DNA of 64,000 nt from Hydrogeniiclostridium mannosilyticum (GTDB taxonomy: Bacteria > Bacillota > Clostridia > Oscillospirales > Acutalibacteraceae), in the NCBI RefSeq assembly GCF_003268275.1, contig NZ_QLYR01000001.1:930001-994000 (forward strand). Direction: 5' to 3'. Shown here in pieces: positions 51,385-60,640 of the stretch. How positions within the stretch are numbered: position 1 is the stretch's first letter; every line of letters starts with the position of its first letter. The position numbers were made by a program, and so were the translations under genes. A model generated the notes under the pieces. That model saw only the letters and a list, made by a program, of their open reading frames with translations. It did not search any database and was not told the DNA's origin.

Positions 51385-54018
51385 ATGAGCCACAAGTATG
51401 TTTACCTGTTCTCTGAAGGAAACAAGGACATGCGTGAGCTGCTGGGCGGCAAGGGCGCCAATCTGGCGGAAATGACCAGAGCCGGCATGCCAGTACCCCA
51501 GGGCTTTACCATTTCCACCGAGGCCTGTACCCAATATTACACGGACGGCCGCCAAATCAACGACGATATCCAGGCCGAGATCTATGAGTATCTCGGAAAG
51601 ATGGAAGAGATCTGCGGCAAGAAGTTTGCCGACCCGGAAAACCCGCTGCTGGTTTCCGTGCGCTCCGGCGCGCGCGCTTCCATGCCCGGCATGATGGACA
51701 CCATTCTGAACCTGGGCCTGAACGACGTTGTTGTCGAGGGCCTGGCCAAGTTTACCAATAACCCGCGTTTTGCCTACGACTCCTATCGCCGTTTTATCCA
51801 GATGTTCTCCGACGTTGTAATGGAGCTTTCCAAGAAGCGTTTTGAGGAGATTATCGACGCGAAGAAGGCGGAGAAGGGCGTTAAGATGGACACCGAGCTT
51901 GACACCGAGGATATGAAGGATCTGGTCAAGCGCTTCAAGGCCTTCTATAAAGAGGAAAAGGGCGAGGATTTCCCGAGCGAGCCGAAGGTACAGCTCATGG
52001 AAGCGGTTAAGGCCGTTTTCCGTTCCTGGGACAACCCCCGCGCCAACGTTTACCGCCGCATGAACGAGATCCCCTATGACTGGGGCACCGCCGTCAACGT
52101 ACAGGCGATGGTCTTCGGCAACTCCGGCGACAAGTCCGGCACAGGCGTTGCCTTTACCAGAAACCCGGCTACCGGCGAGAAAGCGCTGTTCGGCGAGTAC
52201 CTCATCAACGCGCAGGGCGAGGACGTTGTTGCCGGTGTGCGCACGCCGTCCCCCATCAGCCAGTTGAAGAACGACATGCCCGAGGTTTACCAGCAGTTCT
52301 CCGAGATTGCCGACCGTCTGGAGAAGCACTACAAGGATATGCAGGACATGGAGTTTACCATTGAAAACGGCAAGCTCTACATGCTGCAGACCCGTAACGG
52401 CAAGCGTACCGCTGCCGCTGCCTTGAAGGTTGCCGTCGACCTGGTCGACGAGGGCATGATCGACGAGGAAGAGGCTGTGCTCCGCGTTGAGCCCAAGCAG
52501 CTCGACTCCCTGCTCCACCCGCAGTTTGACGGCAATGCCGTCAAGAGCGCTAAGGTCATTGGCAAGGGCCTGGCCGCCTCTCCGGGAGCTGCCTGCGGCA
52601 AGGTTGTTTTCTCCGCTGAGGATGCCAAGGAGTGGCACGACCGCGGCGAGAAGATCGTCCTCGTTCGCCTGGAGACTTCTCCGGAGGACATTGAGGGTAT
52701 GGTTGTTGCCGAGGGTATCCTGACCGTGCGCGGCGGCATGACCTCCCACGCGGCTGTTGTTGCACGCGGCATGGGCACCTGCTGTGTCTCCGGCTGCGGC
52801 GACATCGTTGTTGACTATGACAAGAAGCAGTTCACCCTGGGCGGCCTGACCATCAAGGAGGGCGATTACATCTCCATCGACGGTTCCACCGGCAATATCT
52901 ATGCTGAGGCTATCCCCACGGTTGCGGCTTCTATTTCCGGCGACTTCGGCCGCTTCATGGCTTGGGCGGACAAGTACCGCAAGCTTGAGGTTTACACCAA
53001 TGCCGACACGCCGCGCGACGCCAAGCAGGGCCGTTCCTTCGGCGCTCAGGGCATCGGCCTGTGCCGTACCGAGCACATGTTCTTTGAGGAAAGCAGAATC
53101 AAGGCTATGCGCGAGATGATTGTTGCGGACAACACCGAGGACCGCAAGAAGGCGCTTGCCAAGATTATGCCGTACCAGCAGGGCGACTTTGAGGGCCTGT
53201 ACGAGGCCATGGAGGGCTGCCCGGTTACCATTCGTTTCCTCGACCCGCCGCTGCATGAGTTCCTGCCCACCAAGGAAGAGGACATTCAGGAAATTGCCGG
53301 CGAGCTGGGCATCACCGTTCAGCGCCTGCACGAGGTCATTGACAGCCTGCACGAGTTCAACCCGATGATGGGCCACCGTGGCTGCCGTCTGGCGGTTTCC
53401 TACCCGGAAATTGCCGAAATGCAGACCACCGCTGTCATTAATGCGGCTATCAATGTTACCAAGAAGGGCAAATACAATATTAAGCCGCTCATCATGATCC
53501 CGCTCGTGGGCGAGGTCAAGGAGCTGAAATATGTTAAGGACGTCGTTGTTGAGACGGCAGACCGCATTATCAAAGAGTCCGGCATCAGCATGGAGTACGA
53601 GGTTGGTACCATGATCGAGATTCCGCGCGCCGCCTTGACCGCGGATGAAATTGCGGAAGAGGCTGAGTTCTTCAGCTTCGGCACCAATGACCTGACCCAG
53701 ATGACGTTCGGCTTCAGCCGCGACGACGCTGGCAAGTTCCTCGATTACTACTATGAGAAGAAGATTTACGAGTCCGATCCGTTCGCACACCTCGACCAGA
53801 AGGGTGTTGGCAAGCTGGTGAAGATGGCTGCCGAGCTGGGCCGCAAGACCCGTCCGGACATCCACCTCGGCATCTGCGGCGAGCACGGCGGCGACCCGAC
53901 CTCTGTCGAGTTCTGCCATAACGTCGGCCTTAACTATGTTTCCTGCAGCCCGTTCCGTGTGCCGATTGCCCGCCTGGCAGCCGCACAGGCCGCTGTAAAG
54001 GAAAAGCGCGCAAAATAA
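51385..54018 (+). CDS. ppdK: Pyruvate, phosphate dikinase
   Basis: An 877-residue enzyme that interconverts pyruvate, ATP and phosphate with phosphoenolpyruvate, AMP and pyrophosphate; it runs glycolytic or gluconeogenic flow in many anaerobes. The N-terminal ATP-grasp domain opens KYVYLFSEGNKDMRELLGGK. The central swivel domain has the catalytic His in GGMTSHAAVVARGMGTCCVS. The C-terminal TIM barrel includes EHMFFEESRI, EFFSFGTNDLTQMTFG and GICGEHGGDP with its catalytic Cys. Length and motif order are normal. Codon bias is strong. The start has AGGAGG 9 bases upstream. Confidence 0.98.
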   Translation: MSHKYVYLFSEGNKDMRELLGGKGANLAEMTRAGMPVPQGFTISTEACTQYYTDGRQINDDIQAEIYEYLGKMEEICGKKFADPENPLLVSVRSGARASMPGMMDTILNLGLNDVVVEGLAKFTNNPRFAYDSYRRFIQMFSDVVMELSKKRFEEIIDAKKAEKGVKMDTELDTEDMKDLVKRFKAFYKEEKGEDFPSEPKVQLMEAVKAVFRSWDNPRANVYRRMNEIPYDWGTAVNVQAMVFGNSGDKSGTGVAFTRNPATGEKALFGEYLINAQGEDVVAGVRTPSPISQLKNDMPEVYQQFSEIADRLEKHYKDMQDMEFTIENGKLYMLQTRNGKRTAAAALKVAVDLVDEGMIDEEEAVLRVEPKQLDSLLHPQFDGNAVKSAKVIGKGLAASPGAACGKVVFSAEDAKEWHDRGEKIVLVRLETSPEDIEGMVVAEGILTVRGGMTSHAAVVARGMGTCCVSGCGDIVVDYDKKQFTLGGLTIKEGDYISIDGSTGNIYAEAIPTVAASISGDFGRFMAWADKYRKLEVYTNADTPRDAKQGRSFGAQGIGLCRTEHMFFEESRIKAMREMIVADNTEDRKKALAKIMPYQQGDFEGLYEAMEGCPVTIRFLDPPLHEFLPTKEEDIQEIAGELGITVQRLHEVIDSLHEFNPMMGHRGCRLAVSYPEIAEMQTTAVINAAINVTKKGKYNIKPLIMIPLVGEVKELKYVKDVVVETADRIIKESGISMEYEVGTMIEIPRAALTADEIAEEAEFFSFGTNDLTQMTFGFSRDDAGKFLDYYYEKKIYESDPFAHLDQKGVGKLVKMAAELGRKTRPDIHLGICGEHGGDPTSVEFCHNVGLNYVSCSPFRVPIARLAAAQAAVKEKRAK

Positions 54019-54067
54019 TAAAGCTGATTTAGGGCAAAGCCCGATAGCAAAATCATAATAGAAAAAA

Positions 54068-54103
54068 TGACCTTGTGGAAGTAATTCCGCAGGGTCATTT
54101 TTT
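54068..54103 (+). terminator. Terminator of ppdK
   Basis: TGACCTTGTGG and CCGCAGGGTCA followed by TTTTTTA. Confidence 0.85.
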
Positions 54104-54278
54104 ATGCTGAAAACCTTGTAAATACGGGATTTGTCGGGTAAATAGTGATTTCCTCGACTTTTCCACGATGATGAAAAACACAAATTTCAATGCCCTAAAA
54201 AGGTGAAATGGAGTTTACCCAATCGTAAAAGCTGGCTTAGGGCAACGGCCTTTTAGCAGCCACAGCAAAATAAAACGC

Positions 54279-54319
54279 AAAAAGGGCCTTGCCGGAGTAC
54301 TCCAGCAAGGCCCTTTTGA
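54279..54319 (-). terminator. Terminator for the HTH cluster
   Basis: AAAAGGGCCTTGC and GCAAGGCCCTTTT, 13 perfect pairs; on the minus strand the tail TTTTTGCGTTTTATTTT makes it a good end for the HTH gene at 54386. Confidence 0.75.
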
Positions 54320-54385
54320 TGTTAAAACCGCAACGAGGCACGGTAAAGCCCCTGTGAGGCAGCTTATGTTTATTAGGGAAAAATA

Positions 54386-54619
54386 TTACTCTTTAAAAAA
54401 CTCCTCATAGTCAACATCGAAAATAATTTTCAATGCCTTGAGATCGTTTGCTTTAATATTTCTGCGCCCGGTTTCAATATTGGAGAGGGTATCTTCCGAC
54501 ATATAGCTTCCCATAAGTTGCAGCTTTGTCGTTACGTCTTTTTGAGTCAAATGTTTGGATTTTCTAATGGATTTTATATTTTTACCTAAGGGAATATTAC
54601 GAATAATCCATTGCTCCAT
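54386..54619 (-). CDS. XRE family HTH protein, paralogue A
   Basis: A 77-residue DNA-binding protein. HTH: KNIKSIRKSKHLTQKDVTTK, SYMSEDTLSNIETGRRNIKA, ending LKALKIIFDVDYEEFFKE. ATG 54619 is chosen, with GAGG 9 bases upstream. It is a close paralogue of the gene at 54957, with the last ~20 residues almost identical, so a tandem duplication is likely. No ligand domain; the target is unknown. Confidence 0.83.
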   Translation of the reverse strand: MEQWIIRNIPLGKNIKSIRKSKHLTQKDVTTKLQLMGSYMSEDTLSNIETGRRNIKANDLKALKIIFDVDYEEFFKE

Positions 54620-54640
54620 CTTTTTAAACCTCAACTCGAT

Positions 54641-54910
54641 TTATTTATAGTACAAGCTATTGATAAATGGAGGAGAATAGTCTATTATATATGCTAAAGG
54701 TGAACAAGACGGCAAATGCAGCCGCTGCCCGCATACCCGTCGGTTTTTCTTGGAGGGGTAAAGCTCTTTTGTGTCGGTGTGCCCTAGTAAATAATCAATA
54801 CTGGTGCCGTAATGATCGGCGAGCCGTATCAGAACACTGGTAGGAATATCATTCTCCCCGGCCTCATCTTTTGAGTAGCCGGTTCGGGGCATATCCAATA
54901 TTTTTACAAT
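54641..54910 (-). pseudogene. XRE-type HTH regulator, 5'-truncated remnant
   Basis: The frame begins inside the HTH at (IVKILD)MPRTGYSKDEAGEND and keeps the usual tail IPTSVLIRLADHYGTSIDYL and GHTDTKELYPSKKNR. The first two helices are missing; the frame closes upstream at a TAA. So this is the C-terminal part of a normal phage/immunity-type repressor wedged between the two intact paralogues. Another ~30 unrelated residues follow before the stop. Confidence 0.7.
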
Positions 54911-54956
54911 TTAGCCTATAACAGGTTGAACTACGATAAAACAAAAAGCACGGGAT

Positions 54957-55190
54957 CTATTCCTTAAAAAATTCCTCATAGTCAACATCGAAAATAATTT
55001 TCAACGCCTTGAGGTCGCTTGCTTTAATGTTTCTGCGCCCGGTTTCAATATTGGCAAGGGTACTGCGGGACATGATGCTACCCATTAATTGAAGCTTAGT
55101 GGTAACATCCTTTTGGCTCATCTGCTTTGCCATTCTGATATTTTGGATATTCCTCCCAAGGGGAATGTCTGTGATAACCCACTGCATCAT
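54957..55190 (-). CDS. XRE family HTH protein, paralogue B
   Basis: A 77-residue DNA-binding protein, the paralogue of the gene at 54386. HTH: RNIQNIRMAKQMSQKDVTTK, SIMSRSTLANIETGRRNIKA, and the same C-terminal tail. ATG 55190 or ATG 55187 could be the start; GGGGAGGG lies just upstream. Together with its neighbours it forms a small cluster of regulators and remnants, typical of a decayed mobile-element control region. Confidence 0.83.
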   Translation of the reverse strand: MMQWVITDIPLGRNIQNIRMAKQMSQKDVTTKLQLMGSIMSRSTLANIETGRRNIKASDLKALKIIFDVDYEEFFKE

Positions 55191-55380
55191 ATTCCCTCCC
55201 CTCGTTTAAACTAAAGCAAATACCTACTTTTACTCATTATTATTATATTGAATTAAAATGATAAGAGCTGTTTCCAGATAGAAACAATCGTTGTATGGTT
55301 TCTAGTAGTTTTACAAGTACATTTAGATGTAGAAAAGTAAACCAATATTAGACATTACATAGTGTTGAGGAGTGTATTTT

Positions 55381-55887
55381 ATGATGGAACCGAGTGAGAA
55401 TTGTCTGCAAAAGGGGGAGCTGGCTCGATTGCTTCCGCAGCGCCTCCGTAACCTGCGCATTTTATATGGCGTGACGCAGCGGGAGATTTCCGGCGTCTTG
55501 AACGTTTCCAGGTCTAGTTACACCTACTATGAGCTTGGGTACACGCAGCCGCCCTTGCAGGTGCTGTGCGCCATGGCGGCTTATTACCATGTGACGGTGG
55601 GGTACTTTTGGGCCAAGAGCCCATCAACCGTGAACACCGCTTTTATAATTTGCTCAAATAGCCGTGCTTATTCCGCGCAGGGGGCACAACGCCCCGGCCC
55701 CCGCGCGCCCAAACGCCGAAAAAACCGTTTTCATCGTCCCAAATCAAAAACAGCGGGAACAATCCGCCGCATGGTGGATTGTTCCCGCTGTTTCCTTCCC
55801 AAAACAACACTTGACTTTATAGCAAAAAAAATTTATAATAAAAAGGCTAAAATAGCTGTTTATGCCCTCATAGTTAAATGGATATAA
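55381..55887 (+). CDS. XRE family HTH protein with run-on 3' end
   Basis: The first ~80 residues are a good HTH protein (RLRNLRILYGVTQREISGVL, NVSRSSYTYYELGYTQPPLQ, AYYHVTVGYF). After WAKSPSTV the frame runs on through ~85 unlikely residues, across a terminator hairpin (55751-55796) and the tRNA promoter and into tRNA-Arg itself. So the native stop has probably been lost and the 3' part is not a real coding region. ATG 55381 has GAGGAG 9 bases upstream. Confidence 0.55.
   Translation: MMEPSENCLQKGELARLLPQRLRNLRILYGVTQREISGVLNVSRSSYTYYELGYTQPPLQVLCAMAAYYHVTVGYFWAKSPSTVNTAFIICSNSRAYSAQGAQRPGPRAPKRRKNRFHRPKSKTAGTIRRMVDCSRCFLPKTTLDFIAKKIYNKKAKIAVYALIVKWI
55751..55796 (+). terminator. Terminator after the HTH gene
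   Basis: AGCGGGAACAATCC and GGATTGTTCCCGCT, 14 perfect pairs, followed by GTTTCCTT. It lies inside the run-on part of the HTH frame. Confidence 0.7.
55811..55839 (+). promoter_or_regulatory. tRNA-Arg promoter
   Basis: TTGACT, a 17-base spacer and TATAAT, 24 bases before the tRNA. Confidence 0.85.
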
Positions 55888-55938
55888 CAAGCCCCTCCTA
55901 AGGGCTAGTTGTAGGTTCGATTCCTACTGGGGGTGCCA
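55864..55938 (+). tRNA. tRNA-Arg, anticodon CCU
   Basis: A 75-base tRNA with encoded CCA. Acceptor GCCCTCA pairs with TGGGGGT (two G-T pairs); D stem GTTA/TAAC; anticodon stem AGCCC/GGGCT around loop CTCCTAA, so anticodon CCT (CCU) reads AGG; T stem GTAGG/CCTAC around TTCGATT. It has its own promoter and a terminator right after it. tRNA 3' ends are frequent integration sites, which fits the HTH debris beside it; no second att copy was seen in this window. Confidence 0.93.
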
Positions 55939-55940
55939 CG

Positions 55941-55972
55941 TCGGAACGAGTTACGCTCGTTCCGATTTTTTG
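55941..55972 (+). terminator. tRNA-Arg terminator
   Basis: TCGGAACGAG - TTACG - CTCGTTCCGA followed by TTTTTTG. Confidence 0.92.
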
Positions 55973-56011
55973 TTTCACAAAATCGTCCGCCGCTTCACTG
56001 TTCTTCCTTTT

Positions 56012-56100
56012 CCGCAAAAGGTCGCGCTCGGCTCACCTGCTCGGTTGTAAACGCCCTCGCAACGGCTTGCTGCCGCTGCCAACCTTTTGCGGGCGTCTTT
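56012..56100 (+). repeat. Wide inverted repeat with T-run
   Basis: CCGCAAAAGGT (56012-56022) pairs with ACCTTTTGCGG (56082-56092), 59 bases apart, followed by GCGTCTTTTTTG. It could be a remnant of an element or a large-loop terminator. Confidence 0.45.
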
Positions 56101-56149
56101 TTTGTCTCTTGGCGGGAAAATAAGCCCTGAAACCATGGAGAACCACCGG

Positions 56150-56476
56150 TTATTTTATTATTTTTTCAAAAACCAGCTCCGCTCTTTCATAGGGCCATTC
56201 CGATCTATTCAGCGGAATTTCCTTGAATCCATATTTTTGGTAGATATGCAGGGCGGGCTTTATAAAATACTTCCGGTTACAAGTACAATCTTTTTGGCTC
56301 TGTTTTCGATGGCATGGCTTAAGCAGGCCTCAAAAACAGCGCTCCCAGCGCCTGTACCGGTGTACTGTCCGGCGGCAGCCAGCTTGCATATTTCCCAGAC
56401 GCCATTTCCGTGCGGCTCTATCATACAGGCTGCTAAAACAGCCTCATCCTGTACCGCAAAATATAGTATTTGTTAA
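56150..56476 (-). pseudogene. GNAT acetyltransferase remnant
   Basis: Read on the minus strand, YFAVQDEAVLAACMIEPHGN, then VWEICKLAAAGQYTGTGAGS, then IENRAKKIVLVTG follow the GNAT pattern (acetyl-CoA loop QYTGTGAG). The frame then shifts near 56275 and continues RKYFIKPALHIYQKYGFKEI to a normal end. It has no N-terminal part (TAA just upstream). So it is both truncated and frameshifted. Confidence 0.7.
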
Positions 56477-56650
56477 TTTTGCATGTAATATCTTTTGAGC
56501 GCTTATACTTTCTTTTATCGGGCTATTCTGTCCTGAAACACGGCAAGCCCCCAGATTATTTAATGTAGGAGAGGAGGACAAAAGCAAGCGGTGAAGCGTC
56601 TCATTAAATGAGCAAGCATTTTTTATTGTGAAGAGGAGGATTGTAAACGC

Positions 56651-58501
56651 ATGAAGGAAAAGGGCAAAGAAAAAACACCCTATACATCCTGGAAGGGCGT
56701 AGGTTATGCGTTAACCGAGCTCTGGCGGTTCGACCGCCGGCTATTCCTGCTATGCCTGCTGCGCATTCCGGTGCTGGTACTTTTGCCGTTCAGCACCGTT
56801 TACCTTTCTAAGCTGGTGGTACAGCTGGTAACAGAAGGCGCTCAGGTCCCGCGGATGCTGGCCAGCGTCGGCTTGCTGGTACTCGGCATGGTGCTGCTTA
56901 ACGTATTCAGCAACTATGCCGCCCTGGTCAGCAAGGGGCGCGCAGAACTTTTTGAAACCAAGTTTTATTACAAGGTTTTTGATAAGGTCATGGATACAGA
57001 TTATGAGAACGTAGAGAGCTTTGAAGGCCAGACCAAACGAGAAAGGGCCTTTCCACAGAATTACTCCGGCGTAGGGGTCGGCCTGAGCAATATCCCCGAG
57101 TCGTTGGTGGTTATTGCCTCGTGTGTATTTGGCTTCGTGTTCTACGGCGTTATCTTAGCGGCACTGAACCCATTCATTACATTGCTTCTGATTGCCATTA
57201 CGGCCGTCAACTATTTTGCGTTGACCCATGTGCGCAAATACGAGGCCGCCTACCTGGAGCGGCGCTCTGTCTATGAACGGCGGCTTAACTACATCCAATA
57301 CCACGGCCTGGATGCCCAAAACGGCAAAGACATCCGCCTGTACCGCATGCTGCCCTGGTTCCGCCAGCTTTTTAAAGAGGCCTTGGCGGCACGGGACCGC
57401 GAGGTCTGGCTATTCGTGGCCCGGCAAATCCTTGCCAACGTGCTCAACCACAGCCTGGTTTTTATCCGGGACGGACTGGCCTATGCCTATTTAATCTACT
57501 TGGTGCTCAGCGGCCAGATGCAAGTTGACGACTTCATCCTTTATTTCGGCCTGATCTCCGGCTTCTCCACCTGGATTGTCAGCCTAATAGACAATTTCAA
57601 CTGGCTGGCGCGCAGCGGACTCATTGCCAGCAACATTCATGAATACCTGGAGATGCCCGACTATTTGAACCGTGGCCCCGGCGCGGATTTGCCGCAAGGC
57701 CGGGACCTGCCCTGCGCCCTGGAATTTAAAGACGTCTGCTTCCGCTACCCCGGCGCAGAACAGCCGGTGTTCGAGCATTTACAGCTTACGGTAAAGCCGG
57801 GAGAAAAGCTGGCAATTGTCGGCGTCAACGGCGCGGGTAAAACCACGCTGGTCAAGCTTTTATGCGGCCTCTACCGCCCCACGCACGGCGATGTACTGGT
57901 CAACGGCAAAAAGACGGAGGAATACAACCGCGACGAGTACTACACGCTGTTTTCCACCGCTTTTCAGGACGTACACCTGCTGCCCATGAGCATAGCCAAA
58001 AATGTAGCCATGTGTCCGGAAGAACAAATTGACCGTGAACGGGTTTGGGACTGCCTGCGCAAGGCCGGGCTGGCGGAACGCGTCCGCGGCTGGAAGGACG
58101 GTCTGGACACAAACCTCGTCAAAGGCGTGCAGGACGATGCGGTCGACCTCTCGGGCGGCGAGCAGCAGAAGCTGATCTTCGCCCGGGCACTGTACCGGGA
58201 TGCGCCGGTGCTGGTGCTTGACGAGCCCACCGCAGCGCTGGATCCCATTGCCGAAAATCAGCTGTATTTACAGTACAGCGAGCTGGCACAGGACAAAACC
58301 TCTATCTTCATCTCACACCGGCTTTCCAGCACTCGTTTCTGCGACCGCATCGTCTTTATTGAAAATGGTAAAATCACCGAGATGGGCACCCACGACGAGC
58401 TCATGGCGCAAGGCGGCGGATATGCAAAAATGTTTGAGATCCAGAGCTATTACTATAAGAAAAAAGGGCAGCGCGCCCCGCTGGCAGAGGAGGGAGCATA
58501 A
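56651..58501 (+). CDS. ABC exporter subunit 1 (fused permease and ATPase)
   Basis: A 616-residue half-transporter. About five or six membrane helices occupy residues ~25-320, then a C-terminal ATPase: Walker A GVNGAGKTT, Q-loop TAFQDV, signature LSGGEQQK, Walker B VLVLDEPTAALDP and H-loop ISHRLSS. It would work as a heterodimer with the next gene, whose start overlaps its stop by one base (TAATG). Exporters of this type move peptides, lipids or drugs; no cargo gene lies nearby. ATG 56651 has AGGAGG 11 bases upstream. Confidence 0.93.
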   Translation: MKEKGKEKTPYTSWKGVGYALTELWRFDRRLFLLCLLRIPVLVLLPFSTVYLSKLVVQLVTEGAQVPRMLASVGLLVLGMVLLNVFSNYAALVSKGRAELFETKFYYKVFDKVMDTDYENVESFEGQTKRERAFPQNYSGVGVGLSNIPESLVVIASCVFGFVFYGVILAALNPFITLLLIAITAVNYFALTHVRKYEAAYLERRSVYERRLNYIQYHGLDAQNGKDIRLYRMLPWFRQLFKEALAARDREVWLFVARQILANVLNHSLVFIRDGLAYAYLIYLVLSGQMQVDDFILYFGLISGFSTWIVSLIDNFNWLARSGLIASNIHEYLEMPDYLNRGPGADLPQGRDLPCALEFKDVCFRYPGAEQPVFEHLQLTVKPGEKLAIVGVNGAGKTTLVKLLCGLYRPTHGDVLVNGKKTEEYNRDEYYTLFSTAFQDVHLLPMSIAKNVAMCPEEQIDRERVWDCLRKAGLAERVRGWKDGLDTNLVKGVQDDAVDLSGGEQQKLIFARALYRDAPVLVLDEPTAALDPIAENQLYLQYSELAQDKTSIFISHRLSSTRFCDRIVFIENGKITEMGTHDELMAQGGGYAKMFEIQSYYYKKKGQRAPLAEEGA

Positions 58502-60444
58502 TGCGGCAGAAAAATAAGCGGCAGGGTGAAAAGCACAGCTGGCGCCGGGATTTTCAGATTTTAGGCAGGGGAATCCGTTTTGTCGGCCGCCTGGAGCCCA
58601 GAATGATCCCCATCGGCATTATTAAAGCGCTTTGTCCGGCACTGTCACCATTTGTCAGCATCATTATGACCTCACAAATTCTGAACACACTGCTCACCAC
58701 TCGCGACGTTCAAACGCTGGCGGCCCAAGTGCTGATTACAATTGGCCTGAACTGGTTTTTTTCCAGCCTCGCAGACTGGTCTGTCAATTACCGGAATGTG
58801 CTGATTCTCTCCATGGCGCGAAAACAATGGATGCAGCTGAGCACGAAGATGATGGAAATGGATTACCAGACGGCGGAGAACCCACAAACCCACCTGCTCT
58901 ACCAGCAGATTTGGGACCGCTGCGTGTACATGGGCCGCGACCTGTGGGGTGTGGTGGAAAAAATTGAAAGCTTGATTCAGGGCCTGATCAGCGTCGTGGT
59001 TTCCATCGGCATCACCGCAGCGCTGTTTATCTCCGTCCCCACCGCGGAAAATGCGAGCCCCTTTACCAGGGTGATGGCCTCGCCCTACCTCTCGGCGGCG
59101 CTGCTGGCGCTTGTCGTGCTGTCCGTTGTGGCGTCAGTTATGTTCAGCCTGCGGCAGAACAAGGCCGTCATCAAGATGTCGGCGGATAAGGAGTTCAGCC
59201 GGGGAAACCGCATTTTCGACTACTACATCAACCATTTGCAGGATTATAAAACCGGCAAGGATGTCCGCCTCTATCATCAGAGAACCCTGATCCGTGAGGA
59301 ATTTAACCGTTCGTATAACGGCGTCAGCAAAAAACTAATTGCCCTGTGCCGCTGCAATGGGCGGTTTGAGTCCCTGCGCTCAGCCGTATCCGTCACTGTC
59401 TCTGGGCTGGTCTATCTGTTCGTGGGCTGCAAGGCGCTGGCGGGACTGCTCTCTGTGGGCAACATCGTCCAGTACACTGGCGGCGTCACCCAGTTTATTT
59501 CCGGCTTTTCCATGCTGATGACCCAGCTTGCCGATTTAAAAATGATGTCAAAGGATTTTGAATTTTATTTCGACTATCTGGACCGCAAAAATGTACTGCC
59601 GCACGGCGACCGCTGCATCAAAAGCACAGCGGACGGGCGGCATGAGCTGGAGTTCCGGGACGTCTCCTTCCGCTACCCCGGCAGCGAAAACTGGGTGCTG
59701 CGCCATGTCAACCTGAAGCTGGCCGCGGGCGAGCGTCTGGCGGTGGTCGGGGTCAACGGCTCCGGCAAGACGACCATGATAAAGCTCCTGTGCCGGCTGT
59801 ACGACCCGGTCGAGGGCCAGATATTGCTTGACGGCGTTGATATCCGCGAATACGACTATGAAGCCTACCAAAATCTGTTCTCTGTGGTGTTCCAGGACTT
59901 CAAGCTCTTTGCCCTGGAGGTCGCGCAGAACATCGCGGCAGATGTGGATTACGACCCCGCGCGCGTGGAGGAGGCCCTGCGCCAGGCCGGGCTCTGGGAG
60001 CGGGTCCAGGCCATGGAAAAGGGCATCGAAACGCCGGTCTACAAGGAATATTATGCGGACGGCGTGGAAATCTCCGGCGGCGAGGCCCAGAAGCTCGCCA
60101 TCGCGCGGGCGCTGTACCGCCAGGCCGCCTTTGTCATTCTGGATGAGCCGACGGCCGCTCTGGACCCTATCTCCGAATTCGAAATCTACTCCCGCTTTGA
60201 CAGCATGGTCGGGGAGCGGACAGCGGTGTACATCTCGCACCGGCTCTCCAGCTGCCGCTTCTGCCGCCGCATTGTAGTGTTTGACAACGGCGAAGTCATC
60301 CAGTCCGGCAGCCACGAGGAACTGCTGCAGGACGAGGGCGGCAAGTATTACCAGCTGTGGACGGCTCAGGCTCAATATTATGATGAGGAGTCTCAGGGCG
60401 AGCCCGACGGCCTCGGTATGGCGGCGGCTTCTGAGCCCTCCTGA
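58501..60444 (+). CDS. ABC exporter subunit 2 (fused permease and ATPase)
   Basis: A 647-residue half-transporter and partner of the previous one. Membrane helices occupy residues ~35-340. The ATPase has Walker A GVNGSGKTT, Q-loop VVFQDF, signature ISGGEAQK, Walker B FVILDEPTAALDP and H-loop ISHRLSS. Both halves keep the catalytic Glu after Walker B, so both ATP sites may work. The start overlaps the upstream stop, so the two proteins are made together. A strong hairpin at 60515 ends the operon. Confidence 0.93.
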   Translation: MRQKNKRQGEKHSWRRDFQILGRGIRFVGRLEPRMIPIGIIKALCPALSPFVSIIMTSQILNTLLTTRDVQTLAAQVLITIGLNWFFSSLADWSVNYRNVLILSMARKQWMQLSTKMMEMDYQTAENPQTHLLYQQIWDRCVYMGRDLWGVVEKIESLIQGLISVVVSIGITAALFISVPTAENASPFTRVMASPYLSAALLALVVLSVVASVMFSLRQNKAVIKMSADKEFSRGNRIFDYYINHLQDYKTGKDVRLYHQRTLIREEFNRSYNGVSKKLIALCRCNGRFESLRSAVSVTVSGLVYLFVGCKALAGLLSVGNIVQYTGGVTQFISGFSMLMTQLADLKMMSKDFEFYFDYLDRKNVLPHGDRCIKSTADGRHELEFRDVSFRYPGSENWVLRHVNLKLAAGERLAVVGVNGSGKTTMIKLLCRLYDPVEGQILLDGVDIREYDYEAYQNLFSVVFQDFKLFALEVAQNIAADVDYDPARVEEALRQAGLWERVQAMEKGIETPVYKEYYADGVEISGGEAQKLAIARALYRQAAFVILDEPTAALDPISEFEIYSRFDSMVGERTAVYISHRLSSCRFCRRIVVFDNGEVIQSGSHEELLQDEGGKYYQLWTAQAQYYDEESQGEPDGLGMAAASEPS

Positions 60445-60514
60445 AAAAGTTCTTGCTGATCTGCCGGTATTTTTACAGCATCCTCCACGGCAGAGCCAAA
60501 GGGGCAAAACAGCA

Positions 60515-60560
60515 AAATCCGGGCCGGGGGAAGACGGATGTCTTCCCCCGGCCCGGATTT
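60515..60560. terminator. Long perfect hairpin terminator
   Basis: AAATCCGGGCCGGGGGAAGA pairs with its exact complement TCTTCCCCCGGCCCGGATTT around CGGATG (21 pairs with the next C-G). It lies between the ABC operon and the converging URO-D-like gene. Confidence 0.85.
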
Positions 60561-60640
60561 CCTATTGACAGGGGCAGCCCTCGCCGCCGCGGTTCAGGGG
60601 GCTTCACGGGGCCATGCGCTATACCCAGCCGCTAAAACGC

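Noticed and set aside
51280-54183. 967-codon open frame antisense to ppdK
   Set aside because: It is the mirror of a highly biased GC-rich gene; the low-complexity translation has no domain and ppdK is certain.
55588-55887. C-terminal half of the HTH frame as a real domain
   Set aside because: It crosses a terminator, the tRNA promoter and part of tRNA-Arg.
55864-56100. Complete integrated element at tRNA-Arg
   Set aside because: No integrase gene or duplicated tRNA end was seen in this window.
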